Counted from the stretch's first letter, positions 17,361-26,656 are shown. The stretch is 64,000 nucleotides of DNA from Syntrophorhabdaceae bacterium (GCA_026415675.1 JAOAGQ010000008.1:1-64000); one strand, 5' to 3'. Notes: generated from the sequence alone by a model not told the origin. A program made the numbers and translations.

Positions 17361-18515
17361 GTGAGCATGGTATTCTACATGGATGAGGGAAACGGTTTTT
17401 CAGCGAAACTCAAGGTAGTGGGTGTAGGTGGTGGAGGCTGCAACGCTATTAACAATATGGTAAATGCAAACGTCCCGGGGGTGGAGTTCATAGCGATCAA
17501 CACGGACGTAAAATCTTTAAACGCCTGTAAGGCCCCGGTAAAGATACAGATAGGGAGTAAACTGACAAGAGGTCTCGGGGCCGGGGCAAACCCTGAAGTA
17601 GGTAAAAAGGCCGCCCTCGAGGATATAGATAAGATTTCAGAGCATCTAAAAGGGGCGGATATGGTCTTTATCACCTGTGGTCTCGGAGGTGGTACCGGAA
17701 CAGGGGCATCCTCTGTGGTGGCCGAGGTATCGAAAGAGCTTGGGGCCCTGACCGTGGCCATTACCACAAAACCTTTTGCCTTTGAAGGAAAAGACAGGAT
17801 GAAGCAGGCTGAATACGGGGTCTCCCAGTTGAAGACAAGGGTCGATTCATTGATCACCATCCCCAATCAGAGGTTGATGTCCATTGGGGGTAAACATATG
17901 ACGATCGTGGAGGCATTCAAGAGGGCGGACGAGGTCCTTTTAAATGCGGTAAGGAGCATATCCGATTTGATCGTAGGTTCAGGTTATGTAATCGTCGATT
18001 TCGCCGATGTAAAGACAATAATGAGCGAGAGGGGTATGGCGATCATGGGGATTGGAGAGGCCTCGGGGGAAAACAGGGCAAGGGATGCGGCACAGAAGGC
18101 CATATCGAGCCCTTTGCTCGAGGATATCTCAATCCACGGGGCACGGGGGGTTCTCATAAATGTCACAGGGAATAGCGATATGAGCCTCCATGAGGTACAT
18201 GAAGCATCAAGCCTGATACAGGAACAGGCCCATGAAGATGCAAAGATCATATGGGGGCTTGTGTACGACGATTCTATGGAGAACTCGATGCGGATCACCG
18301 TGATAGCCACAGGTTTTGAAGAAAAGGCAGCTGTAGAAGAAGACGAAACGGAGGCGATAAAGAGCGGGAGGCTTTTCGAGGCAGGAAGGATGCCCTCTTT
18401 TGTGAATACGAAGGGCTCTCTTGACTATAAGGACATAAAGTCGAAGAGTGATGTGATGGATCTCGATGATGAGCGGTTCTTCATACCGACATACTTGAGA
18501 AAGCAGGCGGATTAA
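17361..18515 (+). CDS. ftsZ: Cell division GTPase FtsZ
   Basis: A 384-residue tubulin-like GTPase that forms the Z ring. Motifs: [13 protein letters not shown] near residue 22, the GTP signature [13 protein letters not shown] near 108, and NADEV-like [10 protein letters not shown] (T7 loop region further on). A short linker ends in the conserved peptide [10 protein letters not shown] that binds FtsA. GTG at 17361 follows AGGAGG (17349-17354) by 6 bases; an ATG at 17367 is possible. It ends the dcw cluster, 15 bases before the convergent lnt. Confidence 0.97.
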   Translation: MSMVFYMDEGNGFSAKLKVVGVGGGGCNAINNMVNANVPGVEFIAINTDVKSLNACKAPVKIQIGSKLTRGLGAGANPEVGKKAALEDIDKISEHLKGADMVFITCGLGGGTGTGASSVVAEVSKELGALTVAITTKPFAFEGKDRMKQAEYGVSQLKTRVDSLITIPNQRLMSIGGKHMTIVEAFKRADEVLLNAVRSISDLIVGSGYVIVDFADVKTIMSERGMAIMGIGEASGENRARDAAQKAISSPLLEDISIHGARGVLINVTGNSDMSLHEVHEASSLIQEQAHEDAKIIWGLVYDDSMENSMRITVIATGFEEKAAVEEDETEAIKSGRLFEAGRMPSFVNTKGSLDYKDIKSKSDVMDLDDERFFIPTYLRKQAD

Positions 18516-18530
18516 AGGGTGGGGGATCCA

Positions 18531-20081
18531 TTATAAGGGTTTACGCCTTTTATAAGCATAAAACCCCATGAATAATACCACCCCCCCCAGAAAAAGGGTG
18601 CAGCAGAGGATGAAGTAATCGCCCCCCCTCACATAAAAGGTGAGGGTCTCTTTCATCGAAAAGGGTGCAGAGAGGGTCGTCTCAACAAAAAGGTCTGTCT
18701 TACTCAGGATACGGCCCCTGTGGTCTATAACCGCGCTTATCCCCGTATTGGCTGCCCTTAGGACGTATCTGTCTGTCTCTATGGCCCTGAAAATGTAGAA
18801 GGCGAGATGCTGGTAGGGGGCCGAGGTCTTCCCAAACCAGGCATCATTTGTGATGTTTACAAGGAGTTGTGCCCCCCTTCTCACCGTCTCGTTCGTTATG
18901 TATGGGAATATACCCTCATAGCAGATGATGACGCCAATCTTTCCTATAGGGGCAGAGATGGGGTTATGGTTACTCCCGGGATGAAAATCCCCTCCTGCTG
19001 CGGTTATCTTTGTAAGAAAGGGGAAGTATTCGATAAGGGGGGTATACTCACCGAAAGGAACGAGGTGGACCTTGCTGTATGTGCCCTTAAGAGTCCCATC
19101 GGGCCCGTAGAGATAGGCGGTATTAAAATAACGGTTATATATCTTCATGACAGAGCCAAAGAGGAGGTGTGTTTTGATTTTGGCCGTCAAATCTTCGATC
19201 AGACCTTTCACCTTTGTCTCCTCGTTGAAGGCAAGGGGTATAGCCGTTTCAGGCCAGACAACGATATCCCCGCTTAAGCCTGACCTGATGGTCCCCTCCA
19301 CGTGTTTCATTATCGTCTTTAACCTGAAGGCTTCGTCCCATTTCACATCCTGAGGTATATTTCCCTGGACGATAACCGCCTTCAGACTCCCCTTCTCCCC
19401 ATCTTTTAACCTCTCATACCCGTAGAAAAGGGATAAGAGGTAAAATCCCGCGATGATGAAAGTTGTTATGAAAAACGCCTTCCTCTCTTTAGGCCCCCTT
19501 CTGTTTACCCCTTTCCTTACGAAAAGTTTCATCGATTCGAATAGAATAGAGTTTATCCCGACGATGAGGAAGGAGATAAAGTAAGGACCTGTAATGGATG
19601 TGACCTGTATTAGAGGGAGGAAGTTGTGTTGCGAATAGGCCATAAGAGACCAGGGGAAACCGGTAAGTATTATACCCCTTAGATATTCAAGGATAACCCA
19701 GGTAAAGGGGGCGGTGATGAAGGCCGGTATGGAAACTTTTTTGTAGAGCCACGAAGTGGTAAGGGCAAAAAGCCCTATATAAAGGGCCATATATAGAACG
19801 AGTAGAAGCATTATGGCACAGCTCGTAACCATATCTAACCCGCCGTATCTGTTCATGGCAATCACAACCCAGTAGATCAGGCCCAAATACGCAAAAACAC
19901 CTGTGATAAAGCCTTTCAGAAAATCTCGACCTTTATCCTCCCCCCTTAGGGAGACAAAAAGGGGGATTAAAGCAAAATAGGCGGCAGGGGAGATAGAGAG
20001 GGGAGGTTGACTTATGATGATGAGTATACCGGAGAGGAAAGGAAGGAAAAAAGGTCTAAGAGAACCTTTCTCTTTCCCCAT
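18531..20081 (-). CDS. lnt: Apolipoprotein N-acyltransferase Lnt
   Basis: A 516-residue inner membrane enzyme that N-acylates the lipoprotein Cys. About six N-terminal transmembrane helices precede a periplasmic nitrilase-like domain with the catalytic triad Glu (VVWPETAIPL), Lys (KVHLVPFGEYTP) and Cys (ICYEGIFP), then a last helix near the C terminus. Length is normal. The start abuts the ybeY stop with no gap. It faces ftsZ. It fits the diderm envelope and the lipoproteins seen elsewhere in the window. Confidence 0.95.
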   Translation of the reverse strand: MGKEKGSLRPFFLPFLSGILIIISQPPLSISPAAYFALIPLFVSLRGEDKGRDFLKGFITGVFAYLGLIYWVVIAMNRYGGLDMVTSCAIMLLLVLYMALYIGLFALTTSWLYKKVSIPAFITAPFTWVILEYLRGIILTGFPWSLMAYSQHNFLPLIQVTSITGPYFISFLIVGINSILFESMKLFVRKGVNRRGPKERKAFFITTFIIAGFYLLSLFYGYERLKDGEKGSLKAVIVQGNIPQDVKWDEAFRLKTIMKHVEGTIRSGLSGDIVVWPETAIPLAFNEETKVKGLIEDLTAKIKTHLLFGSVMKIYNRYFNTAYLYGPDGTLKGTYSKVHLVPFGEYTPLIEYFPFLTKITAAGGDFHPGSNHNPISAPIGKIGVIICYEGIFPYITNETVRRGAQLLVNITNDAWFGKTSAPYQHLAFYIFRAIETDRYVLRAANTGISAVIDHRGRILSKTDLFVETTLSAPFSMKETLTFYVRGGDYFILCCTLFLGGVVLFMGFYAYKRRKPL

Positions 20082-20606
20082 CTATCGATCCCCCTTATTC
20101 GATTGAAGGGTTTTTTTCTCAAGGAGTTCAATGTACGTCCCCCGTGATTTGATGAAAGAGAGGAGTTTTTTCTCCATATACCTCATCCTCCTCGCCTCTT
20201 TCTTATCTTTTTCATGGTCGTAGCCGAGGATATGGACGATACCGTGTACGATAAGGGCAAAAAGCCTCTCATAGAAAGCACATTGAGCATCTATCGATTC
20301 TTCCTCTGCCCTCTCAAGGGAGATCACGATGTCCCCTATCAACTCTTTCTCCCCCTCTCCATCATGGGGGATCGATGGACTGAACCCATCTCCCGACGAA
20401 AGATAGGAGAAGGAGATTACATTTGTTGCGCGGTCTTTATCAAACCATCTCTTATTTATCTTTTTGATCTGGTTGTTGTTAACAAAAAAGAGGCTCAGTT
20501 CCCTATCCTTGAGCCCTAAATAGGTGAGCAAGTCTTGGATAATCCCTTTTATTCTCTTTTTGTCCGTTTTTATTAACTTTTGTGAATCTCTTATGTGTAC
20601 CGTCAT
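20082..20606 (-). CDS. ybeY: Endoribonuclease YbeY (rRNA maturation factor)
   Basis: A 174-residue UPF0054 protein. TNVISFSY and the zinc motif HGIVHILGYDHEKDK (HGxxHxxGYDH) are diagnostic. YbeY acts in 16S rRNA 3' maturation and ribosome quality control. The start MTVHIRDSQK matches the family N terminus but lies 104 bases inside the end of the upstream HD-domain gene in another frame, an unusually long overlap. The order phoH, HD protein, ybeY is common in bacteria. Confidence 0.95.
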   Translation of the reverse strand: MTVHIRDSQKLIKTDKKRIKGIIQDLLTYLGLKDRELSLFFVNNNQIKKINKRWFDKDRATNVISFSYLSSGDGFSPSIPHDGEGEKELIGDIVISLERAEEESIDAQCAFYERLFALIVHGIVHILGYDHEKDKKEARRMRYMEKKLLSFIKSRGTYIELLEKKTLQSNKGDR

Positions 20607-22209
20607 ATTCAGACCTTTCAGGGTATTCGATCCTCTGGTGGAATACGCCTATCAATATCTTTATAAAGCTCTTCTGGATCGCATGGAGATCCTTTAAGGT
20701 GAGTTCACACTCATCTAACTGACCATCGAGAAAGATGTTCTCTATCACACTCTGTACGTGGGTTTCTATCCTCTTTGGTGTAGGTTCAGAGAGAAGCCTC
20801 GATGAGGCCTCCACGGCATCTGCCAGCATCACGATACCTGCCTCTTTTGTCTGTGGTTTAGGCCCCGAATACCTAAAATCCTTCTCTTCCGTTACGTGGA
20901 GTTCGGGGTCCTCCATCTGCTTTGCCCTGTTGTAAAAATAGGTGACGAGACTTGTGCCGTGATGTTCCTTTATGATGTTTGTTATCTTTTCTCCGAGTCT
21001 GTATCTTTCTGCGAGCTCTACCCCTTCCTTCACATGGGAAAGTATGATAAGGGCGCTCATATTGGGCGATAAAGACTCATGGGCATCCTCATAACCCTTT
21101 CTGTTTTCTATAAAATAATGGGCCATCTTCATCTTTCCTATATCGTGATAATAGGAAGCGACCCGGGCAAGAAGGGGGTTTGCCCCGATACTCTCCGCCG
21201 CAGCCTTTGAAAGGTTTCCTACGAGTATGCTGTGATGGTACGTCCCAGGGGCATTTACCATCATCTCTTCGAGGAGAGGGTGTTCGAGGTTTGTAAGTTC
21301 AAGAAGTTTTACATCCGTTGTATAACCAAAGATGTGTTCTATAATCGGGAGAATACCGAGGGCGATGAAACTGCTTCCTATGCCTCCGAGGAGTATGAAA
21401 AGGCATTTGATATGGATATTCGATATGCTCAATTTTTCAAAGGGTGTAAATATAAGGGCAATGATACAGAGTATAAGGGAGGTGTATAACCCTGCCTTAA
21501 GTATAGCGTTTCTGTTCTCGCACCGTCCGGAAAAATAGGAGGAGAGTATGCTCCCGGATAAGGCAAAGATCAGAGTGGTAATACCTGGTTCAAAGGCAAG
21601 ACCCATAATCACAGAAAAGAGTATGGAAAATAGCAAGGATGCCTCGGAGAAGAGAACTATCCTCATCACCATACCGAAGAGTACATAGGGCATAACAAAA
21701 GAGAGTTCTGAAGAGTAGGTTTCAGATAAATTTTTTGAGAGCAAGAATAAGGCCTTACAGAAAAGCACTGTGAAAGCGAGGAAGCCTGTACTGAATATGA
21801 GGTCTTTCTCCGATATATGAAACTTTTTGATATTCTTACCGCCGTTTTCGTATAGGATAAGGGTGAAGGCCATTATAAAGAGCGTAAGGAAGATAAACCT
21901 GTATACCATCCTTTCTCGGGCAGGCTCCAAACTCTTCAATGCGTATAGTTTGTTGAGGTGCTCCTCCCCTATTTTTTCCCCCTCCCTTATGATCATCTCC
22001 CCCTTCTTCAGGGTGATATCCATGTCGGGGAGATAGGTATCGGCAGGGGATTTTATATTCTCCCGGGCAATGTCTCCTGAATGGTATTCTGTATAGGTGA
22101 CCGGCATCTTGAAATTGATGATGGCCGAGATGACGAGAGAGAAGAGGAGAATAATCAGGTACGGTCTTAGCCATCTATACGATGGAGGTTTATCCTTTTC
22201 GCCCTGCAT
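20503..22209 (-). CDS. 7TM HD-domain phosphohydrolase (PgpH/YqfF family)
   Basis: A 568-residue membrane protein: one N-terminal helix, an extracytoplasmic region (about 35-100), a bundle of about seven helices (100-290) and a cytoplasmic HD domain with ASYYHDIGKMKMAHYF near residue 350 and EHHG near 405. PgpH proteins hydrolyse cyclic di-AMP, so that is the likely role, though the substrate is unproven here. The family normally ends near IEYPE; here about 35 more residues, basic and of low similarity to anything I know, run on and overlap ybeY. The start overlaps phoH by 20 bases. Confidence 0.9.
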   Translation of the reverse strand: MQGEKDKPPSYRWLRPYLIILLFSLVISAIINFKMPVTYTEYHSGDIARENIKSPADTYLPDMDITLKKGEMIIREGEKIGEEHLNKLYALKSLEPARERMVYRFIFLTLFIMAFTLILYENGGKNIKKFHISEKDLIFSTGFLAFTVLFCKALFLLSKNLSETYSSELSFVMPYVLFGMVMRIVLFSEASLLFSILFSVIMGLAFEPGITTLIFALSGSILSSYFSGRCENRNAILKAGLYTSLILCIIALIFTPFEKLSISNIHIKCLFILLGGIGSSFIALGILPIIEHIFGYTTDVKLLELTNLEHPLLEEMMVNAPGTYHHSILVGNLSKAAAESIGANPLLARVASYYHDIGKMKMAHYFIENRKGYEDAHESLSPNMSALIILSHVKEGVELAERYRLGEKITNIIKEHHGTSLVTYFYNRAKQMEDPELHVTEEKDFRYSGPKPQTKEAGIVMLADAVEASSRLLSEPTPKRIETHVQSVIENIFLDGQLDECELTLKDLHAIQKSFIKILIGVFHQRIEYPERSEYDGTHKRFTKVNKNGQKENKRDYPRLAHLFRAQG

Positions 22210-23188
22210 CTTCTGATACCCCTTTGTTTCTCTTTTTCTCGTATGCCTTTATGATCTTTTGAACGAGGGGATGTCTTACCACATCCCTCTCGGAGAAATA
22301 GACGAACTTTATCCCCTTGATCCCCTTTAAAACATCCTGTATATCGACAAGGCCACTTGATCTTTTATCGGGAAGGTCTATCTGCGTTATATCCCCCGTG
22401 ATAACCGTTTTGGAAGAGAACCCAAGCCTTGTAAGGAACATCTTCATCTGTTCGGTCCCTGTATTCTGCGCCTCATCGAGGATGACAAAGGCATCATTCA
22501 GTGTCCTTCCCCTCATAAACGCAAGGGGGGCGATCTCTATGATCCCCCTTTCCAAAAGCCTCGTTGCCCTTTCCATATCGAGCATATCATAGAGGGCATC
22601 ATAGAGAGGCCTCAGATAAGGGTTTACCTTCTCATACATCGTACCGGGGAGGAAACCGAGCTTTTCCCCGGCCTCGATCGCCGGCCTTGCAAGGATGATT
22701 CGGGAGACCTCCTTTTTGTAAAAGGAAGAGAGGGCCATTGCCATTGCAAGGTAGGTCTTACCCGTCCCGGCAGGCCCTATCCCTATCACCATATCGTATT
22801 TTTTTATCGCCTCGATATAGGATGTCTGGTTTTTGCTTTTAGGAACGATCGATTTTTTTGACGGAAGGATATATATGTGGTTCTTATCCAACTCTTCCTG
22901 AGATACATGGGACCGGGTTACATAGAGTACCGCATTGTCTATATCGGAGGGTTTTATAGGGAGTCCCCTTCTTATTACGTTCTGAAGCTCTTTCAAAACG
23001 ATGTTCGTGTTTTCTACATCACCCTTGTCCCCGAAAATCGTTAAATGATTTCCCCTTACGCTCGCCTTTATGTTGAAATATTTTTTAAGGTATTTGATAT
23101 TTTCGTCTCTCGGGCCAAATAAGCTTCTTGCCATATTTATATCGTCAAAGGCAAGCCTTAGAAACCCTTCTTCAACTTTGTCTTCCAA
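22190..23188 (-). CDS. PhoH family ATPase (PhoH-like)
   Basis: A 332-residue protein with an N-terminal KH-like segment (IKASVRGNHLTIFGD) and a C-terminal PhoH helicase-like ATPase with Walker A GPAGTGKTYLAMAMA near 138 and Walker B FVILDEAQNT near 235. PhoH2-type proteins next to ybeY are linked to RNA metabolism. The best start is TTG at 23188: AGGAGG lies at 23203-23208, 14 bases upstream, and no ATG or GTG lies between. First gene of the phoH, HD, ybeY, lnt operon. Confidence 0.92.
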   Translation of the reverse strand: MEDKVEEGFLRLAFDDINMARSLFGPRDENIKYLKKYFNIKASVRGNHLTIFGDKGDVENTNIVLKELQNVIRRGLPIKPSDIDNAVLYVTRSHVSQEELDKNHIYILPSKKSIVPKSKNQTSYIEAIKKYDMVIGIGPAGTGKTYLAMAMALSSFYKKEVSRIILARPAIEAGEKLGFLPGTMYEKVNPYLRPLYDALYDMLDMERATRLLERGIIEIAPLAFMRGRTLNDAFVILDEAQNTGTEQMKMFLTRLGFSSKTVITGDITQIDLPDKRSSGLVDIQDVLKGIKGIKFVYFSERDVVRHPLVQKIIKAYEKKRNKGVSEDAGRKG

Positions 23189-23233
23189 TATGTCTCTTAT
23201 GTCCTCCTAATGCGTTATTCCAATCGTGTATCC

Positions 23234-23242
23234 ATTATACCA
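23234..23242 (-). promoter_or_regulatory. Extended -10 promoter of the phoH operon
   Basis: On the minus strand the sequence TGGTATAAT is a perfect extended -10 element (23234-23242). The -35 region is poor, as is usual for extended -10 promoters. The predicted start is near 23227, about 40 bases before the phoH TTG. Confidence 0.55.
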
Positions 23243-23280
23243 TATAATCGAATCTATTGCATAAAATACCTTCTAACCCC

Positions 23281-23634
23281 TTATGGGTGAGACTTGTCAT
23301 CTACAATGGAGAAGAGGGGCTCACTCACAAAACTGCTGTGGCATACGGGGCATTTACTCGGCTTTGAGAAACGTTCCCTCTTTTTAAAGACAAAACCACA
23401 TTTTTCACATCTCGAGGGGATGATCTTTATGCTTTGATGGTTTTTCCTTATGGATATCTTTATATGCTCGAAATGATCGAGCACTTCCTTCTCCGGTATC
23501 TTAAGATAGGTGGAAAGGTCTCTGCTCGATAGGACGTGTTCCTCCAGGAGGGCTATAAGATACTGTCTTATCGTGTTCTCCCTCGCCACCTGTCCCTTTT
23601 TTTCCATAGAACCATTGCTTTTATAATGGGACAC
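23281..23634 (-). CDS. HTH plus zinc-ribbon transcriptional regulator (COG3357-like)
   Basis: A 117-residue protein. Residues about 15-70 form a winged-helix-like DNA-binding region (IRQYLIALLEEHVLSSRDLSTYLKI..EVLDHFEHI). The C-terminal part has a four-Cys zinc ribbon, CEKCGFVF near 75 and CPVCHS near 96. This arrangement matches the predicted HTH/Zn-ribbon regulators that are mostly archaeal. The start is a GTG at 23634, 6 bases after the ahbC stop; an ATG at 23607 (MEKKGQ) is possible. Cotranscription with ahbC suggests control of heme biosynthesis or iron, but the target is not visible. Confidence 0.7.
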   Translation of the reverse strand: MSHYKSNGSMEKKGQVARENTIRQYLIALLEEHVLSSRDLSTYLKIPEKEVLDHFEHIKISIRKNHQSIKIIPSRCEKCGFVFKKRERFSKPSKCPVCHSSFVSEPLFSIVDDKSHP

Positions 23635-23640
23635 GAGGTT

Positions 23641-24822
23641 TTACCCGATCTCCTCGTCGGTTAAGTAACACTGAGGGTCCTCTCCCCAGATATCCCCTGT
23701 TGCCGCTTCAGCTCTAACCCTGAAATTCCCTCCACATACGGAAAGCCATCTGCACTTGGAGCATCTACCTCTTACGAACTCTTTCTTCCTCTTCAATTTC
23801 GCCATAAGTTCGTCTGTGGTATCCATCCATATCTCACTGAAAGGTCTCTCCCTTACATTCCCAAAACTATAGTGCCGCCAGAACTGGTCAGCATGGACAT
23901 TGCCCTCTTCATCCACACAGGCAATACCTACCCCTGATGCATTGCCCTCGTTCATCAGAAGGAGTTTATATACCTCTTCGGCCCTCTTCCTGTCCTCTTT
24001 CAGTAACCTCAAGTATATATAGGGACCATCCGCATGGTTATCGACCGTCAGGACCTCGATGGGCCTTCCTCTGTCGAAAAAGGTTTTTGTACGGTCGAGG
24101 ATGTAATCTACCACTTTTCTCGTCTCCCCGGGGGATAAATCCTCGTTTATCAACTTTGACCCCCGTCCTGCATAGACGAGGTGGTAGAAGCATACCCGCT
24201 CTATCCCCTCTTCTTCTATGAGGTCAAAGATCTTTGGTATCTCCATATAATTCCTCTTGTTTATGGTGAACCTTAAACCGACCTTAATACCTGCCCTTTT
24301 TGCGTGTCTTATACCTTCTATGGCCCGTTCAAAGGCATTTCTTACACCCCTAAACCTATCGTTTATCTCCCCTATACCGTCGAGGCTTACCCCGATGTAG
24401 GAGAGGGATAACCTCTGGAATATCTTCGCCTTCTCCTCCGTGATCAACGTACCGTTTGTGGAGATCACCGCCCTCATCCCCTTTTTCACCGCATGGTCTA
24501 TCAGATCAGGAAGGTCTTTCCGCAAAAGGGGTTCCCCTCCTGAGAAGAGTATGACAGGGGAGCCAAATTCTGCAAGGTCCTCTATAAGCTTCTTCCCCTC
24601 TTCTGTCGATAGTTCCCGACCCCTGTAATCCTCCCCTTCAGCAAAGGCGTAACAGTGAACACACTTAAGGTTACACCTCTTCGTCATATTCCAGACCACA
24701 ACAGGTTTCTTATCCTCAGAAAACTGGAGGAGATGGGAGGGGAGTTTAGAAGATTGCCTTCCGTATCTCAATGGATCCGATGCCTCAACGGCCCCGCAGT
24801 ATAGTTTTGATATGCCGATCAT
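23641..24822 (-). CDS. ahbC: 12,18-didecarboxysiroheme deacetylase AhbC (radical SAM/SPASM)
   Basis: A 393-residue radical SAM enzyme of the siroheme-dependent heme pathway used by sulfate reducers, some other anaerobes and archaea. It removes the acetate side chains of didecarboxysiroheme to give Fe-coproporphyrin. The N terminus MIGISKLYCG..SDPLRYGR is characteristic of AhbC. The SAM cluster motif is C50-NLK-C54-VH-C57; SGGEPLLR follows. A SPASM-type Cys cluster is at the C terminus (CSKCRWLSVCGG). AhbA/B/D are not in the window. No ribosome site is visible; a TATAAT lies three bases before the ATG, suggesting a leaderless or near-leaderless mRNA. NirJ or AhbD are alternatives but fit the N terminus less well. 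Confidence 0.82.
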   Translation of the reverse strand: MIGISKLYCGAVEASDPLRYGRQSSKLPSHLLQFSEDKKPVVVWNMTKRCNLKCVHCYAFAEGEDYRGRELSTEEGKKLIEDLAEFGSPVILFSGGEPLLRKDLPDLIDHAVKKGMRAVISTNGTLITEEKAKIFQRLSLSYIGVSLDGIGEINDRFRGVRNAFERAIEGIRHAKRAGIKVGLRFTINKRNYMEIPKIFDLIEEEGIERVCFYHLVYAGRGSKLINEDLSPGETRKVVDYILDRTKTFFDRGRPIEVLTVDNHADGPYIYLRLLKEDRKRAEEVYKLLLMNEGNASGVGIACVDEEGNVHADQFWRHYSFGNVRERPFSEIWMDTTDELMAKLKRKKEFVRGRCSKCRWLSVCGGNFRVRAEAATGDIWGEDPQCYLTDEEIG

Positions 24823-25004
24823 GCCATTATATTGTGCATAAAAAAGTTAAATGTCAATGGGGAATTTATAAACAAAAAGACAAAAGAAAAGAGAGAAGTG
24901 TGACGAATGTCATTTTTTTATTATAGCCCCTCTGGTATAAAAAAAGGACAAACAAAAACATATGTGGTTACAGGGAGGGGAGTGGCCAGCCTCAAAATAG
25001 ACTT
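24823..25004. promoter_or_regulatory. Intergenic region upstream of ahbC
   Basis: AT-rich, no gene seen. On the minus strand TATAAT is at 24826-24831 and TTGACA at 24852-24857, but the spacer is 20 bases, longer than usual. An inverted repeat TGTGAC-GAAT-GTCA at 24899-24912 resembles a CRP/FNR-family half-site plus degenerate half. Another TATAAT-like element sits near 24919. Any regulation is a guess. Confidence 0.35.
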
Positions 25005-25697
25005 TTATATGTAACCGTACTCTCTTTGAAACTCAATACAGCTTTCGAGGTACCTCTTTACGTTTCTTTTTGGCCAGAAAACCCCTGAATGGCCGTCACA
25101 TAGAATATCACCGTTTAAGGATAAGAGTCTTTTTACAGAGCGCATCCATGCCTTTGGGTCGCAGTCGAATTCTCGCAACAAAGGGGCGGATATATCCTGG
25201 ACGAAGAGTATCCTCGTATCATCGATATCAGTGTATATAGAGATGGATCCCGGGGTGTGCCCCGGCGTATGGACATAGGTGAGGCTTCCCTCTCCGAAGG
25301 ACATCTCCTCTTCCTCCCCCTTTAGTTTTATGTCTATGGGTAAGGGTATCAAATCAAGACCAAAACAGAAGGCGGCGGTGAGCCTCTGATCCCCCCTCTC
25401 CACTATTTTTGCGTCAAGTTCGTGCATAACGAGTTTTGAACCGTATCTCTCCCTGAAATAGAAGGCCCCTCCGATATGGTCCACATGGCAATGGGTAAGT
25501 ATGATATGGGAGATGTCATCAGGGGTAAGACCTAATATGCGGATGTTCTCTTTAAGACTGTCTATACTATACCCGAGTCCCGAGTCTATCATAACGGGTA
25601 TTCCCACATCTATTAGATAGACGGCCCCATCCCTTGAATCCGTTATTCCATTGCCCCCTATCTGATATACGCCTTCGATGATCTTTCTCGGTGCCAA
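25005..25697 (-). CDS. MBL-fold metallo-hydrolase
   Basis: A 230-residue metallo-beta-lactamase fold hydrolase. The metal motif is H69-C-H71-V-D73-H74, with HTPGHTPGS near 141 and DGHSG near 200. Such proteins include glyoxalase II-like thioesterases and other hydrolases; the substrate is unknown. The start is a TTG at 25697 with AAGGGG six bases upstream. It diverges from the rhodanese-ferritin gene. Confidence 0.85.
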   Translation of the reverse strand: MAPRKIIEGVYQIGGNGITDSRDGAVYLIDVGIPVMIDSGLGYSIDSLKENIRILGLTPDDISHIILTHCHVDHIGGAFYFRERYGSKLVMHELDAKIVERGDQRLTAAFCFGLDLIPLPIDIKLKGEEEEMSFGEGSLTYVHTPGHTPGSISIYTDIDDTRILFVQDISAPLLREFDCDPKAWMRSVKRLLSLNGDILCDGHSGVFWPKRNVKRYLESCIEFQREYGYI

Positions 25698-25740
25698 AAT
25701 GCCCCTTTCTGTTAAATTTTGTTTTTCTGTATTCCGCTAT

Positions 25741-25777
25741 ATTATAGTACAACACACAGCCCTTTATGTTGTATAAT
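25741..25777. promoter_or_regulatory. Divergent -10 elements
   Basis: TATAAT on the plus strand at 25772-25777 ends six bases before the ATG at 25784, so transcription should start at the start codon (leaderless). On the minus strand TATAAT lies at 25741-25746 for the MBL gene. Neither has a good -35 box. Confidence 0.5.
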
Positions 25778-25783
25778 TTAATT

Positions 25784-26593
25784 ATGGTAAAGGGTATAGA
25801 TGCCGATGAGGCAAGAAAGCTTTTAGAACAAAACCCCGATATTAACCTGATCGATGTAAGGCAGCCCGAAGAGTATAAAGAGGGCCATATACCAGGGGCA
25901 ACGCTTATCCCCCTGCCGGAACTCCCCGACCGTCTAAATGAAATAGATAGGGATAAGACAATTGTTGTTTACTGCAGGTCAGGGAGAAGGAGCCTTGCCG
26001 CTTCCCAGCTTATATCGAATGTGATTGAAAAAGATATATACAACATGGAAGGGGGGATACTCGCATGGAGCGGTCTTAAATCTAAAGGGACTATCGATGA
26101 GGGGATTAAGATATTCGCCGGGGTTGATGACCCTGAGGAGATCATTTCTCTCCTTTATTCCTTAGAGGAGGGTTCGAGGGATTTCTACCTATCCATAGCG
26201 GATAATTTTAAAGAAGAGGACAGGAAAAGAATATTCATCGACCTCGCAAGGGATGAGGAGAAACACATGGGGATCATATCCCGATGGTCTAAGACAAAAC
26301 TCCCACCAAGAGAAGCGATGTTTATGGAATCGGGCATATCGGTTCGGGACACCATAGAGAGGGTAAAGAAAGAGGGGGAGGGGATTATAGAGATCCTTGA
26401 ACTTTCGATGGGGATAGAAATAAACGGGATAGACCTCTGTATGCTCCTTTTGAAAAAAGGGAATATAGGTATATCAAGGGAGGTCCTCCTTAAAATTATC
26501 GGGGAGGAGAAAGGCCATATTAGAAAACTATCAAAGCTTATAACAGAGGGGACCGGTGAACCCCTTCCCCATTTTTTTGAACCAAAGGGTTAA
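25784..26593 (+). CDS. Rhodanese domain fused to ferritin-like (rubrerythrin) domain
   Basis: About 269 residues from ATG 25784. The rhodanese domain (1-100) has the active loop YC64-RSGRRS and DVRQPEEYKEGHIPGA. The C-terminal ferritin-like domain (about 115-265) has two EExxH-type motifs, DEEKH and EEKGH, plus helix glutamates in LEEGSRDFY and ELSMGIEING, fitting a di-iron site. The fusion is seen in anaerobes and suggests sulfur transfer or persulfide handling coupled to peroxide or redox defence; the exact role is unknown. An in-frame ATG at 25766 overlaps the TATAAT and is unlikely. Confidence 0.85.
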   Translation: MVKGIDADEARKLLEQNPDINLIDVRQPEEYKEGHIPGATLIPLPELPDRLNEIDRDKTIVVYCRSGRRSLAASQLISNVIEKDIYNMEGGILAWSGLKSKGTIDEGIKIFAGVDDPEEIISLLYSLEEGSRDFYLSIADNFKEEDRKRIFIDLARDEEKHMGIISRWSKTKLPPREAMFMESGISVRDTIERVKKEGEGIIEILELSMGIEINGIDLCMLLLKKGNIGISREVLLKIIGEEKGHIRKLSKLITEGTGEPLPHFFEPKG

Positions 26594-26656
26594 ATCTCTT
26601 GATAATCTTCCATTTATAAAGTAATTTTTCTGTGACTTAAAAGAAGAGGAGGAAGG

